Source: Cephalotus follicularis
Lineage: Eukaryota > Streptophyta > Magnoliopsida > Oxalidales > Cephalotaceae
Length of the DNA: 64,000 bases
Assembly (NCBI GenBank): GCA_001972305.1
Contig: BDDD01001369.1
Span: 186,001 to 250,000, forward strand
Direction: 5' to 3'
The position numbers were made by a program, and so were the translations under genes. Positions within the stretch are counted from its first letter, which is position 1. Each line of letters opens with the position of its first letter. The notes below the pieces were generated by a model that did no database searches, was not told where the DNA came from, and worked only from the letters and a program-made list of their open reading frames with translations. Of the stretch, positions 11,125-22,870 are shown one piece after another.

Positions 11125-11320
11125 TGTCAATGTATCGTACCGGATCACCAACCGAGATGAGCCTACGGGATCACCGACCGAGATGAGCCGGTGAGGCTAT
11201 CTTTGAGATGAGCCTGGAGGATCACCAAGATAGCTCAATGGATCACCGACCGAGATGAGCCGACGGATCACCAACTGAGATGAGCCGACGGATCACCGAC
11301 CGAGATGAGCCACACTGACG
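11125..11320 (+). repeat. GGATCACCGACCGAGATGAG repeat, about 6 copies
   Basis: Copies of GGATCACCGACCGAGATGAG followed by CC occur with 22-45 bp spacing and small variations (CAACCGAG, CAACTGAG). They are located between the GC-rich array and the LTR-end hairpin. Confidence 0.85.
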
Positions 11321-12140
11321 GTTACTGTTAATGTTATTATTGTATAGTGTACTGAATGACTGTTACTGATACTGTATAATGTTTGTGTTCCTCTCCTCTG
11401 CCTTTAACGCCTAGAGCGCGTATATTGCTCTTCCTACGGCCGAGGAACCCGAGGAACCGATCTGCCTAAAATGTAATGATTATTCCTGTCCCGGATCCTC
11501 TGCCTTAACGTCTGGAGTGCGTTATCGCTCCTCCTTAGTAAGGGATGCCGAGGAAGGATTTATTATGACGGTTAATGATTATTAATGACTGTTAAGGAAT
11601 GATGCAAGTGCATCGTACTGTTAATGATTGCTAGTAGCAAATGAATAAGTGTTATACTGTACTATTATTATTGTATCGCATATTGCCTGCTACATCTGCA
11701 TCTCCATGCCTGAGTGGGTTGTAGTTCCTACACGACCAGTGGTCGCTGACCCATTGCATTTTAATGGGTCAGGTACAGGTGGAGCTTCGCAGCTAGCCGA
11801 GGATTGAAGCCCCGGGTGAGTCTCCTCCACAGCAGATCGACGATCGATTTATTTATATTTTTTAATATTGTATTTCTTGACCTGCCGACTTGTGGCAGAG
11901 CTTTTATGAACAGTATTGTATAATATTGGGTAATATCCACACAAGTGATTATTTATTGGATTTATTCTGCATGCATTATTATATTGTTGAAAGTTTTTAA
12001 TTATTCCGCTAAATTGTAAATGAATGGTACTGTTCGTAGCGCATCAAACCTTGGGGGTTGACCCTTGGGTTTTGGGGCGTTACAGCTACCTATAGTCAAG
12101 AATCGAATGGGGTAGAGATTAGTGAGATTAGTGAGAGACC

Positions 12141-12150
12141 TATAAATAGA
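12141..12150 (+). promoter_or_regulatory. LTR TATA box
   Basis: TATAAATAGA is followed after about 30 bp by a pyrimidine-rich leader, the usual plant LTR promoter arrangement. Confidence 0.6.
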
Positions 12151-12670
12151 ATCAAAACTCATAAATCATTTCATTTTCTCCTCTTCTATTTCTCTCTCTC
12201 CCCGTTTCTTTCTCTTTCTCTAGCCAAAACTCACCCAAAATTGCACCAAATCAGCTGCCTATAGTCAAGAATCGAAGGGGAATGGTATATAATTGATCAT
12301 AGACTTGATTGACATAAGATTGAAGCTCTATTGACCAAGAACTTGAGTTCTTTCTCACATTTCTCAACCTAGAGACCAATAACAAGCTTCAATCTTTGGT
12401 AGAAACCTTCTCTACCTAAATATGCTATTGATTACACATATATGCACATATATAAATTGATTGAATGGATTGAAATTGATTGAACTGAATATTGGAGGTT
12501 TTAGGGCAAAAGGGGATTTTAACCTAAAATTGATAAAGAATGGATTTGAATGATTGAAACTGGTTTTAATGGCATAGAAATGGTCTAAGGAACTTGTATT
12601 TAACTTGAATTAAAAGGAATTGAAGAATGAAATTGTTTTACTCAAGATTAGAACTTAGAACCCTAAGTTT

Positions 12671-12935
12671 TGCCGCATTAAGCAGCGACGCTCAGCCCAT
12701 GAGCGTCGCCGCTTAGGACTTTTTAACAAAAGAGAAACCGTTTTTCAACTATCGACGCTTAGCCTTTCTTTAGCAGTGTTTGGCTAAGAGACGACGCTTA
12801 ATCTTGAGCGTCGCCGTTTAGGCCCTTTTCAAAATGAACAAAACCTACTGTTTGCTCTAAGTGATGACGCCTAGCTTGACTATCGACGCTTAGCGCAAAG
12901 TGTCACCACCTAAGCTTTGAGCGTCGCCGTGTAAA
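12671..12935. repeat. Cluster of GCGACGCT / GAGCGTCGCC motifs
   Basis: About eight copies occur: AGCGACGCTCAG, GAGCGTCGCCGCTTAGG, ATCGACGCTTAGCC, AGACGACGCTTAATC and so on, in both orientations. It starts about 0.53 kb downstream of the TATA box, as in the other gypsy LTRs of this window. Confidence 0.75.
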
Positions 12936-13119
12936 GCTATAAGCTGGGTTTCTTTCCAGGTTTTAAAGATGACATAGTAAGGGTAATTAAGAGTCAATAG
13001 ATGTGTTCATCGTAGAGTGAACAGTAACTACTAGTCAAGTTTGAGGCATCGACCTACAGTCGACTGAGCCTTCTGCTAGAATTACTCATAGTACGTGCTT
13101 AGTTGAGCTCCGTGACTAG

Positions 13120-13630
13120 CCCTAGAGCTGTGTGTTATCTTGAAAAAGTGAGGATAGTTGTCTCATCCTTGAGTTGTGTGCCACCTTGTTAAAGGGGGAT
13201 TTGAGACTCACGTTGAGCTATTATCGGTAAAACGATGAACAACTGGTGATCTAATCCTTGAGTTGTGTGCCACATTCGGGGGAATTTAGACATGTATAAC
13301 CGTAGAGTTGTGTGCCACATTCGAGAGGTTTTATACTCATGTATGTATAGGGAAACTCCGTAACTAATCTTAGAGTTGTATGACACCTTCGGAGGGGGGG
13401 GGGGGGGGGGGTGGTTAGATGTCTTATCCTAGAGCTATGTGCCTCCTTTGGGGGGACTCGAGCTTACGTTGAGCTATGGCATGCGATGGTATGATTTGTA
13501 TGGATCTGTAACTAGTTGAGTTCTTATAGGTCTAGCTATAGGCAACTAATTCTAGTTGGACCTATCAATCTATAGCAGGCAACTAGATGTTCTAAATCTT
13601 GAGCTGTGTGCCACCTAAAAATGGGGGTTT
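13120..13630 (+). repeat. Degenerate array of GAGTTGTGTGCCACATTC units with an 18-G run
   Basis: Seven copies of a unit close to CTTGAGTTGTGTGCCACCTT occur with 48-170 bp spacing. After the fifth unit is a run of 18 G (13394-13411), unusual in this AT-rich sequence and a possible site of replication or assembly length error. Confidence 0.8.
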
Positions 13631-14299
13631 AGACTTAGGGATATTTTATGTTAGGTCAACCTGTTATATATGTTGGTATGGGATGGTGTTATATAACTGG
13701 TTGACCACCTGATTGTCTGATATATGTATGTATAGGAGTGTATGATTATGTTAACGGTCTATATATATGTTGTGGGTATGGGACAGTTATATATATGGAT
13801 TGTTAACCACAATTGTTCAAAAATATTGCCATGACATGCATTGATACTTGTGATATTTGTTCATATCATTAGTATAGGGGTTGTGTTTCTATGAGGTCTT
13901 TGGCTGACCCATCCTTCGGGATGGGATATCTTTATGTGTTCAGGTATGGATGGATCAGGGGCAAGTGACAGTGGCAAAGGACATAGAGATAACCGAGGGT
14001 ATGGATACGAGGAGCATGGATGCAAGGATGTTGTTACTCATGGTTTTTATCTTGTAATGTTTAAGCATTGAATGCTAATGATTTGTAAGGATTATGGAAC
14101 CTTTTGTATGACATGACATTGTAATGTATTGGCGATAAGTATGTTTGAATGGACACGCACATATGTATTGTCAAAGTTTTAAGTAATCACGGTTTTTCCG
14201 CAGCACGGAGTATGCTTTAACTAGTACCTAACTTATAGATTAAGTGATTGAACAAATGTGAGTGATGGCTCGGACCCCCTACAGGTTCGGGGTGTCACA

Positions 14300-16555
14300 G
14301 TGGAGCACAAAAGAGGAGTTCGCTTACCCTTGGTGTAATATGTATCCTAGATCCACTTGGTTGACAAAAGGAGGAAAATGGTGTTATTGGTGTATCTTAG
14401 ACTCTTACAACCGACCCATAGGTTTCAATGGGAAAAGGTGGCCTTTAATGGGAATATTGATTTGAGTCTGAAACCTCCAAAATTTTTAGGATCCAATATG
14501 TTGCAACAACTCATGGACCTTGATGTTGAGACCATATACAAAAAAGATGATGTATACAAAAAGAGAGCGAGAAGCACTTGAGAACGAGAGAGTTAAGAAG
14601 ACAAAAAATCCTTTGCCAAAGAGTTGTAATTGTAAAAAGAAAAGTATATTCTTTGAATTGCCATATTGGGAGCATAATTTAATCCGACATAATCTTGATG
14701 TTATGCATGTAGAAAAAACTTATGCGATAATGTACTATTTACATTGTTGGGCACCAAGGGAAAGACAAAGGATAACTTGAAGACTCGCTAAGATTTGAGG
14801 GAGATGGACATAAGGCATGAGTTGCATCCACAACAACGGGGGTCAAACCTACAGTAGATTGCCCTGGCATAGTTTACTATGAGTGAAGAAGAAAAACATA
14901 TGTTTCTGAAAGTGTTGGAAGGTGTTAGGTTTCCTGATGGTTATGTGTCAAACATATCACGTGTGTGCACACTCAATATCAAAATATTTGGGTACTTGAG
15001 AGTCACGATAGTCACATTCTAATGCAACAATCACTCCCTATTGTCATATGAAAGGTTTTGCCAAGGAATGTCGTGAGAGCTCTGATTGAATTAAGCAATT
15101 GCTCCAAAGTTTTATGTTCCAAAGATAATACCGTGCCCGACTTGGAAAGATTTGAAGACCGTGTAAGTGTCATGCTTTGCAGTCTTGAGAAGATCTTTCC
15201 ACCTTCATTTTTCGATATCATGGAGCATCTGCCTATACATTTGGTAGACAAACTACTGATCAGTGGATCAGTATTATTCCAAACATTTACATCTTTTATA
15301 CATCAACTTTCATATATATGTTTTTCGTAATAGGTATCTTGGTATATTAAAGTCTTATGTGCATAATCCTGCTTGTCCTGAAGCATCAATTGCTAAAGCT
15401 ATTTGTATGGAAGAGGGTGCACGAATTTTTGTGAAAGGTACTTGGATGATAGTTTGGAGACCAAGGCCAACCGACCTTTGAGAACCAATGATGGAGTTAT
15501 TGAGGTTGGTTGTGGTAAAGGAAAAGTAAAGCCATTCCCACCTGATCCCACAACATCTAAACAAGTCTATCGGCATATCATTTTCAACACCGAGTCAATT
15601 AAACCGTTCATTGAGAATCATAACTTGTTCAACATATTTGTTCCGTATTGTTTTCATCCAAGTGATATATCAAATATTACAATAAGCATCTTCAAGTGCA
15701 AGACAAAAACACCCTAATGATACAGGTGTAGTGCATCGCTTACATAATCAACAAATTTCCTGTTGATTTAGGGATTATGTAAGTGATAACAACACTAGTA
15801 ATTTGTCTTATTTATAAATTTCATAATTATATATTCATTAAATTTTCTTTTAAAAATATTTGATAAGGTGGAGAACGTGGCTTTTACGGATGATATATCG
15901 GCCAAAATCCAATGCTTGGCTCTAGGTCCGAAACCTAATGCGTTCAGGATGACATCTCACGTAACTCATGGTTTCCGATTTTGAATGAAGGAACGTGATA
16001 TCTGTAAGAAAACTCAAAATAGTGGATTTGTTCTTCAAGAAAAAATAATTAGTTATGCTAGCAGGAAAGATCGAAATCCTTGTCCGGTAGATATTACATA
16101 TTATGGACAATTGACGGATATTTTCAAGATCCATTACCCCAAAAAATATGAATTCTGTGTTATTCAAATGCGATTGGGTTAATTATCGATCTGGTGTGAA
16201 GTTCAACTTCACGTTAGTGAATTTCAACCACTTGTTATCTAGAGACAATGGGGTGGAGAAAAAGTCATATATTTTGGCATCTCAAGCAGACCAAGTGTGG
16301 TACGTTGAAGACCCTATCGAGGTAGATTGGCATATTGTTGTTCGAATGATGTCGAGAAATCGGTTTCATTTGTATTCAACCGCTGCTAAAGACGAAATGG
16401 AAGTCATCCAAGTTGAACCATTCAGTATGCAAGAATTGGATACTTCTGCTTCTCAAGAGGTATCTTGGTTGTGTACAAGGGTAGAGGGTACGACATTTGA
16501 CACAACTACCATTGAAGAAGAAGATGTTGAAGAGGATGGTACGAATGAAGATTGA
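14300..16555 (+). pseudogene. CACTA transposase TNP2 pseudogene (C-terminal half)
   Basis: Fragments in order match the TNP2 transposase of CACTA elements: STKEEFAYPWCN, then SIFFELPYWEHNLIRHNLDV with MHVEK, then ELHPQQRG, MSEEEKHMFLKVLEGVRFPD, the FPPSFFDIMEHLPIHLVD block, and a C-terminal block with VLFKCDW and ASQADQVWYVEDP. The last exon (16148-16555, 135 codons) is intact and ends in an acidic tail. Frameshifts and stops between 14570 and 15900 break the rest. The N-terminal half is missing: the frame starts right at the LTR end. TNP2 cuts at the CACTA termini; this copy cannot be active. Confidence 0.85.
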
Positions 16556-17061
16556 TGAAATGTTATAAATATAATATTTGGTTTGTTAGTTGTTGCTTTC
16601 ATATTTTTTTATTGCTAGTTTTGACATTTTAAATTATATCTATTTGGTACGATTTATGAGATTCTAGATGTTTGACTTATTTTGGTACTTGTAATTATAA
16701 TTTTGCATATGTTATTTGAATTTGATACTTGTTAACTTGTTATTATGGTTATCTTAATATTGTTGTTTGTGACAACATATTCTTTCAAATTGATAAAACG
16801 ATATTATATAAGATACTATTGGTGTCTCAAATTGTTTATTATCGCAGCGAATTGTTTATAGAAATGGCAAGTAGGCATCAGATACACATATGACACATAT
16901 CTAGGGACGATGGAGCTGGGCCATCATCGTGTGTTTCTACAGATACTAACCATTCACCATTGGAGATGCAGTAGACAGGTATGTCATATGAATATAGTTT
17001 AGACTTCCTTATATTTAAAGAAAATATTAATCTTAGTAACTTTTATGTAATTATACCAACT
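16556..17061 (+). other. CACTA intergenic region
   Basis: AT-rich spacer between the TNP2 and TNPA-like pseudogenes. No coding frame or regulatory motif is evident. Confidence 0.5.
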
Positions 17062-18320
17062 ATAGGATTTATAGCTAGGCATGGCAGAGGGTGAGCTAAA
17101 GAAATTAAAGGATGGGAGACTACACCATTGATCTGTAGATGGAACAAACATAATCAAGTTCTAGACAAACCTAGTAAAAAATTGGCCACACATATTGGGA
17201 ATTATGCAAGGAATTTGTCACTGTTTCCTTTGACAAAAACCTGTTGGACTGAGCAAAATCCAGAGACCTTGGAATCTGTTTTGGATGAAGTGAAGGTAAA
17301 AGTTAAATTTTTGTTTCAGAATATATCTTTTTTTTTACTGTGATGATCAAATTTTATGTTTCTTTTGCACAGAGAAATACAAATGCTCTAGATGGGTTCA
17401 AGAAGGTTTGCTTTCATATGTTGAATTTGGCTTGGAAGAAACACAAAGGAGTAAATAATAACATATACAAGCAATATTCAACAGACGAGGAGCGTCTTGC
17501 AAATCCCCCTGAGGCAGTGGATTTTGAAGATTGGAAGCAACTTGTGACCTATTGGAGTCAATTGGCAGTCATTACAGAGTTGAAGGCTAATAAGAAAAAT
17601 AGATCCCTGTATTGCACTTACCCTAAGGTTGGGAGGACCACGTTTGCAAACATTAGTGAGGAAGTTATTTTCACTTATTTAATGTTTTATCCAAACAGTT
17701 ATAATAAGTTGTTTTTATTGATTCAGAGATAACTATTTTCGTGTATAAAAATTTCAGATGAATGCAAGTCAACAGCCCGCTAACTATATAAGTGTTTGGA
17801 AACGCAGCAGAACGGTCAAGGCTAAGGATGGAACGGAAGCACACTTCTCGCAAGAAGATGGTGCTGCAGACGCCAATGTAAATTAAATACATAAAGTATT
17901 TCTTTTATATCATGTAATTTAATTTAATTATGAATTAACTGTTGCTTTCTTAATTAAATTTTAGGCTCAATTGGAGGAGGCTTTAAATAATTTTCCAGAT
18001 GAAGAGCGGAGTAATCCAGACGCAAGATGCTCTATGTTCAGGCATGTGGTAGGAGAGGATGAACATGTTCAAGTCCACGTGATGGAAGTAAGGGTGACTC
18101 TTGCGTCTATGCAAGCAGAATCCACAGTCCCCAGAGAATACTGTGAAAGAATTCGGGCAGAGTTTGAAGAGTGTGAGCGGTCCACATGATTGGAGTTTTA
18201 GGGGCAGATTCATGATGTTCGCTCTATGTTAGAAGAACAACTGCAACGGCAGGGTGAGGAACTTGCTAGTTTTAAAGCCAAGTTTATACAGTTCATCAGT
18301 GGAGCGAGTTCATCGAGGTA
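17062..18320 (+). pseudogene. CACTA second gene (plant En/Spm TNPA-like) pseudogene
   Basis: At least four exon-like blocks are seen. Block 1 (about 17100-17295) contains LATHIGNYARNLSLFPLT. Block 2 (17373-about 17660) contains AWKKHKGVNNNIYKQYSTDE and PPEAVDFEDWKQLVTYW. Block 3 (17758-17877) begins MNASQQPANYISVWKRSR. Block 4 (17965-about 18319) ends in a coiled-coil-like stretch (EEQLQRQGEELASFKAKF). This order (GxxR-type N-terminus, WK..YW block, NRR-type region, coiled coil) is that of the plant Ptta/En/Spm transposase-associated family. GT..AG boundaries are visible at 17296/17372 and 17878/17964; the donor after block 2 is lost and a TGA at 18187-18189 interrupts block 4. TNPA-type proteins bind the subterminal repeats; this copy looks dead. 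Confidence 0.75.
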
Positions 18321-18901
18321 TCATTGACTTCTCTACGTTATTGTTTATGTTTAAGTCATATGGTAGAATATGACAATGTACTTAAACTCGGCTCTTGTTA
18401 TAACTATAGGCAACAGTAGATTGAGCAAGTATGAGGATGCTTTGAAGCTATTTCAGGATGCTTGTATATCTTTTTTTTCCAACATAATGATAGATGATTG
18501 CTTACATGATGGGGTAGTAGGTTTGCTTAAATGATGGTGCATCCCAGTTCAAGGAGAGTAATATCTACATGACGGGGCAGCAGGTTCGCTTATTTTCTTG
18601 TTTATGTTTTCCTATGAGTGATTTACTTTTTCATATCTAAAAAACGACTCTTTCAAATTAGAGAGCTTAAGAATGAGGATCATTGCTTACATTTTTTTAT
18701 TTTTTATTTGAGTTCTTCTGTTCCTTCATGAAAATATTAATGATATTTAAAAGAATAAAAATTTATTCCATATGCATTAATTATTAGGCTTGGGAACTTG
18801 TTATCTGATGATTGTTTCTTAAACGGTGCCAATGTTTGTGGCTGTTATTGTCGCTGGTAGTATAAAATGAGTGTTAAGAGTTGGTGGGAGTCACAATTAT
18901 G
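18321..18901 (+). other. CACTA 3' interior without genes
   Basis: AT-rich; nothing coding. Two loosely similar phrases (TACATGATGGGGTAGTAGG and CTACATGACGGGGCAGCAGG) occur near 18503 and 18566. Confidence 0.4.
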
Positions 18902-20221
18902 TGTAACACCCCGCGTCCGCAGGACGAACACGTGGTATTACGCTTAATCTAATACACAATACAATGGTCGGGACTAGCAATATAAAAATGCGGAAAACTT
19001 TAAAACTTTGCAATACATATCATGCGGAAGATATAATACAGTAAACCATTCATATTGTACAATACAATACCAGTCTTTTTACAATACACTTATCAAACAA
19101 TCAATACAGTATCTCACAACCAGCACTGCGATACCCAAGTAGTCGTGCGATCAGAACGAATCTTCAATCCTTCTGTCCGCTGCTACCTGCTGCCCTACCT
19201 ATGCCGCACACAAGGTACAACACAGCCCTACCCCGAAGGATGGGGTTAGCCACACTGGCTAAGCAGAAACCTCATGCAGCATGTATGCATGTACAATGTG
19301 CAATATCGATGACAATCTATACAATATCAATGTGCAGTGTACAATATCAATGCATGACATGGCAAATGCATATGTACAATTGGCGATCAGACTACCCGTA
19401 TGACAGTGGCCCATAACAGAGCATACGGGTAGGATCTATAACAATCAATCAATGGCAGACACTCAATGGTGGTGGATGTAACACCAAATCCATCAATCAA
19501 TATCCTATAGAGCATGCGACCGGTGTCAAGACAATATCAATCAGTTAGCAGTGATCAATCCCACGGAAGGTAGTCTTTCAAAAAAGGGTGGGAGATCTAT
19601 CTATGGTTCTCAGACTGATCAGGTCTGGAACGCATAGATCTTCCAGCCTATGGCTGGGTCAATACAATCTCGATGAGCTACAGCTGAGGGAGCTACTGAT
19701 GCCGTTAGGGAGCTACGGCCCTCAGCGAGCGTCGATCGTCAATCAATCATGCTCGTCAGCACATGCTCGTCAACACGACAATGCAATAAAAGAAACAATC
19801 GACGGAATAGGTGGACGAAGTCAACCTAACATGCCGACACAAACCATAAGGTCGCTCTATAGGATCCATACAATACAATCAATCAAGTGGTGGTGTCTAA
19901 TGGAGAAATGGGAATGTGCGTCCATCGTACCGACTTAGACTCACAACAACACTCATGACCCAAGAAATCGATCAATGTATCAATACAACGTCGAAGCAAA
20001 GTCCATAAGTGGTGGTGCCTAATGGAGGGATAGGAACGTGCGTCCATTTTACCGACTTAGACTCACAGCAACACCTATGACTCAAGAAATCAATCAATCA
20101 GTACAATCATTAAAACTATTTTCAAACACTTGAACACCTCAAGTGAGGCTCCAATCAAGTGACAATGTGAAAAGAAGTTGAAAACCAGCTTTAAACAGTA
20201 AAAAACTCCTTTCAATACATT

Positions 20222-20573
20222 AGGCGTCGATGTCTTTAGCGAAAGACATCGACAACTCTTTAAAACGGTGGAAAGACGTCGATGTCTTTGAAAGACATTG
20301 ATGTCTTTCCCTATTTGTGTAGAGATCTAGCCGAAGACGTCGATGTCTTTGAAGAAAGGCATCGATGCGTTTCAATAAAAATAGCCTGGGAATGCGCATC
20401 GATGTTCAGCATCGATGTCTTTCCTGGGGAAAGACATCTCGAGGCAATGACATCGATGTCTTTGAAAGACATCGATGTCTTTGCTACAGAATTAAAGATA
20501 CAACACTCTGATGAGAAAGACATCGATGTCTTTGGGCTAAGGGTCGATGTCTTTTCCAGGCAGGGTCGATTTA
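20222..20573. repeat. Cluster of AAAGACATCGATGTCTTT palindromes
   Basis: The 18-bp perfect palindrome AAAGACATCGATGTCTTT occurs several times, some back to back (20445-20485), with many one- or two-base variants (GACGTCGATGTCTTT, GGCATCGATGC). About fifteen TCGA cores fall within 350 bp. Confidence 0.9.
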
Positions 20574-21060
20574 TGCAGAAAATAGGGCTAATCTCAAGTC
20601 AAAATCCAATTTAAAGCCATTCTTTGAAAACCAAAGTTTACAATCAATCATTTGAGTTTAGTAAGACTAGTTACAACCTTCCAAATTCAATTTCAATCCT
20701 TTAATTAACAATTAGGTCAAGGGTTTACTATAAACCCTAAAAACCCCAATTCACTCAATTCAATCATTCAATCAGTATAATCAATCATTCAATTCAGTTA
20801 ATCAATCAATAAAGCAGTAGGCAATTCAGTAAGAAGTCCTACCTATCACTGAAGCTTCAAAAGTTGAGCTTCCAATCATTCAAACGGCTGCTATGTTGTT
20901 CAATCGCCAACCCACTACTTGCTATCGCTGTCCTTGTCAATGGAGATGCAATCCGGGGCTGCAATGGTGGAAGATGGAGGCTGCTCAACTAGAGAGAGAG
21001 GGAGAAGGATAGAGAGAAGAGGATGAATGGTGAGAATGAGAGAAATGACAAAGGAATTGA

Positions 21061-21070
21061 CTTATATAGT
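21061..21070 (-). promoter_or_regulatory. LTR TATA box (minus strand)
   Basis: ACTATATAAG on the minus strand lies about 170 bp inside the LTR. The same sequence occurs at the same place in the sister LTRs (47541-47550 plus; 63562-63571 minus). Confidence 0.65.
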
Positions 21071-21815
21071 CGATTCGGTCAACTCTCCGAAACTCTGCCC
21101 AAAATCCCGATTATACATGCATGTGATCAATACAATCACCAATAGGTATAGGAATACCTCAATACATTACAATTCGATACAGTACAATACGGTGCAATGT
21201 ATGCATGAATAGTACAAAAGGGAATTCGGGTCGTCACATTATGTGTTGTTTACCTTGGAGAAAAGTGGTTGCACAATGTGCTGGTAGATAAGGATGCAAT
21301 TGTGTTATGTTGTGGTGTGCGGCAGCTACTGCAGTATTGTTGCCATCAACTGTCACAGTTTTGTTATTTTAGTGGGCTAATGGAGGCAATGCTTGCATTT
21401 ATTTCCAATGCTTCTCAAACTTTTCTTTTTTATTTAATTTATAACTTACATTTGTTTCATTTTCTAGAAACCTCTTTATGCTAAGGCCGTTTCTCAGTTT
21501 TTTCTGTTTTTTTCCCTATGCTTTTTCCCACTCTTGTATTGAGTTGTGTAAAACCAAGCGTTATTTCTGTGCTCTGGTCTACCGGATTGATCACTTCAAC
21601 TGTCATGACATAGGATATATATTTTTTATTTTGAAATAATTTAGGTTCCTTTTTGTTATCTTACATTCTTGTAATACTTGGTCAACACTTAACAATAATG
21701 ATGATACTTCTTCAATTGATCATTTCATTCGAAAGATACTTTCCAGTACTTTGTTGGTGAAAGTAATTATAGGTCCTGAAACATTTCCCAATAGTGATTG
21801 CTTGCTTTTCTGCAG

Positions 21816-21990
21816 AGGGAAGGTTCGGCTCTGTGGATTGCTGCACCTGGTCGTGACATATCTAGCTTGCCGGCAAGTTCATTCTACAACCTTCCCCCTC
21901 AGGGTCAACATGTGCTTTTGCACCAACACAGGCGAGACATGGCACCTTTGCACCAACAATCAATGGTTATACCCTACATGTAAAGTGAAG
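21816..21990 (+). pseudogene. Captured exon of a GIP1-like (GBF-interacting protein) gene
   Basis: After an acceptor-like TTTTCTGCAG (ending 21815) the frame reads REGSALWIAAPGRDISSLPA then SSFYNLPPQGQHV, and, after a one-base frame change, FAPTQARHGTFAPT. To my knowledge this matches the C-terminal region of plant GBF-interacting protein 1-like proteins (a serine, tyrosine, Q-G-Q-H-V-T-F-A-P-T-Q-A-G-H-G-T-F-A-G block). It lies between the CACTA coding genes and the CACTA 3' end, so it is best seen as a host exon captured by the transposon. The presence of an acceptor site suggests capture of genomic DNA. It cannot make a functional product. Confidence 0.55.
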
Positions 21991-22317
21991 ATGGACTGAA
22001 CTGTTGTAATTGGTATAAGCGAAAACAATATTTCAATTGTTTCAGTTGATTGATTTGTCATGAGAATTCTTGTCAGGTATAACCTTTGATTGTTGAATGA
22101 TTTGGTCATGCTATTTTTATTTTCATGACAACTATAATTTTGAGTTAAACCCTTGACTGATTATAGGTCAGTTTGCCAAATCAAGCTTATTTGATGATGT
22201 TTTATTTAGGCAAGAGTTGTGGTTATCAAATGTGGTAGTCGATGACTACAACTCGACATTAATATTGACCAGGGCTATCTCAAATGGATGAGTTATAAAC
22301 CGGGAATATATGTGCTA

Positions 22318-22709
22318 CCAAAAACAAGATGAAATTATTGGGTACGGTTTTTATCCGTACTAAAATATTAAAAAAAAATTGAAACCATTTGATACGGCTG
22401 GATGTTGTATTAAGTAGTGTTATTTTTTAGCCATATCCAATAGAATATATTATTTGGTACTGCTAAAAACCATACCAAAGAACACAATTTGATGTTGTAA
22501 TACAGTCGTATTTAATAGTCTCTGTTTCTTTAATTTAATTAGTACAATTAATTGTCGTAGCAAAAAGACAGTACTTAAGTTTTTGGTACACGTGTTTATT
22601 GATACAACCATAAGTCGTACCTAAAGCCGTTTCTTATCCTATTACTTAAGACTCTTTGAGTATTAAGTACGGTTTTTAGCCGTACTTAATAAGCATATTT
22701 TTTACAGTG
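22318..22709 (+). repeat. CACTA 3' subterminal repeats and terminus
   Basis: Motifs close to GGTACGGTTTTTATCCGTAC and AAGTACGGTTTTTAGCCGTA, themselves small inverted repeats, recur to the terminal TTTTTTACAGTG. Confidence 0.8.
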
Positions 22710-22870
22710 TTTGTTTCAAACCCAACTCTGGTGAGGGGAAAGCTGGCCCTGAATTAGGAAGGCCCTTATATAGTACATGACGTGTTGGGTAAAGGAGCCT
22801 ATAAGTTGGAATACATTGAAGGAAGAGAAATACCGAGGAAGTGGTAGGCAGTAAATTTGAAGTAATACTT
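22710..22870 (+). pseudogene. Gypsy integrase C-terminus, continuing from 7889
   Basis: The frames give SNPTL, a WEGPY-like segment, LGKGAYKLEYIEGREIPRKW and AVNL, the usual end of gypsy integrase polyproteins (GPYxVxxVLGKGAYKLExLEGxxIPRxW). It is the other half of the gene split by the CACTA element and holds a stop in the final block (TGGTAG, about 22841). Confidence 0.8.

Larger units (their letters stand above)
8739..12084 (+). mobile_element. Solo LTR, 3346 bp, TSD GCTAC
   Basis: The element starts TGTAATACCCGAAATTTTTA and ends TTTTGGGGCGTTACA, with the 5-bp duplication GCTAC on both sides (8734-8738 and 12085-12089). A TATA box lies at 9036-9045 (CTTATAAATAG). Downstream is a 1.3-kb GC-rich degenerate array (9480-10790), then a 22-27 bp repeat (11125-11320) and the hairpin GCTGACCCATTGC..AATGGGTCAG (11745-11774) about 310 bp before the end. 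No internal coding part is present, so it is best explained as a solo LTR of a large gypsy family. Confidence 0.85.
12085..14299 (+). mobile_element. Plus-strand LTR remnant ending GGTGTCACA
   Basis: The right end GGTTCGGGGTGTCACA (14284-14299) directly abuts TNP2 coding sequence. A TATA box at 12141-12150 (TATAAATAGA) is followed by a pyrimidine-rich leader, a palindrome cluster (12671-12935), a tandem array (13120-13630) and the hairpin GCTGACCCATCCTTCGGGATGGG (13903-13925). The left end is missing: what should be upstream LTR and the N-terminal half of TNP2 is absent, so a deletion removed them before the solo LTR at 8739 inserted. CTATAGTCAAGAATCGAA occurs both at 12090 and at 12262. Confidence 0.65.
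18902..21238 (-). mobile_element. Solo gypsy LTR, 2337 bp, TSD TTATG
   Basis: The ends are TGTAACACCCCGCG on the left and GAATTCGGGTCGTCACA on the right, with TTATG on both sides (18897-18901 and 21239-21243). It is the same family as the LTR at 47375-49937, where the primer binding site fixes the orientation, so this copy lies on the minus strand. Read on minus: TATA box ACTATATAAG (21061-21070), purine-rich leader, palindrome cluster (20573 to 20222), duplicated blocks near 20100-19890, hairpin (19251 to 19226), end. Confidence 0.95.
7890..22709 (+). mobile_element. CACTA (En/Spm) DNA transposon with nested insertions
   Basis: The right end is TTTTTTACAGTG (22698-22709), which read on the minus strand is CACTGTAAAAAA, a CACTA-type terminus. 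The left end is degenerate (CACCACACAAAAAAAAA from 7890). Both ends carry many copies of a subterminal motif close to TTGGTACGGTTTT in both orientations. The interior encodes TNP2 and TNPA-like pseudogenes on the plus strand. The element splits a gypsy integrase gene whose reading resumes at 22710. About half of the length is later insertions: a MITE, an LTR at 8739-12084, an LTR remnant ending at 14299 and a solo LTR at 18902-21238. A clean 3-bp target duplication was not resolved because the left end is decayed. Confidence 0.8.

Noticed and set aside
13394..13411. Run of 18 G as a real structural element (G-quadruplex)
   Set aside because: A single homopolymer at the edge of a tandem array; its length may be a sequencing or assembly error, so I list it only as part of the array.
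16148..16555. Intact 135-codon gene
   Set aside because: It is the last exon of the broken TNP2 pseudogene and not a separate gene.
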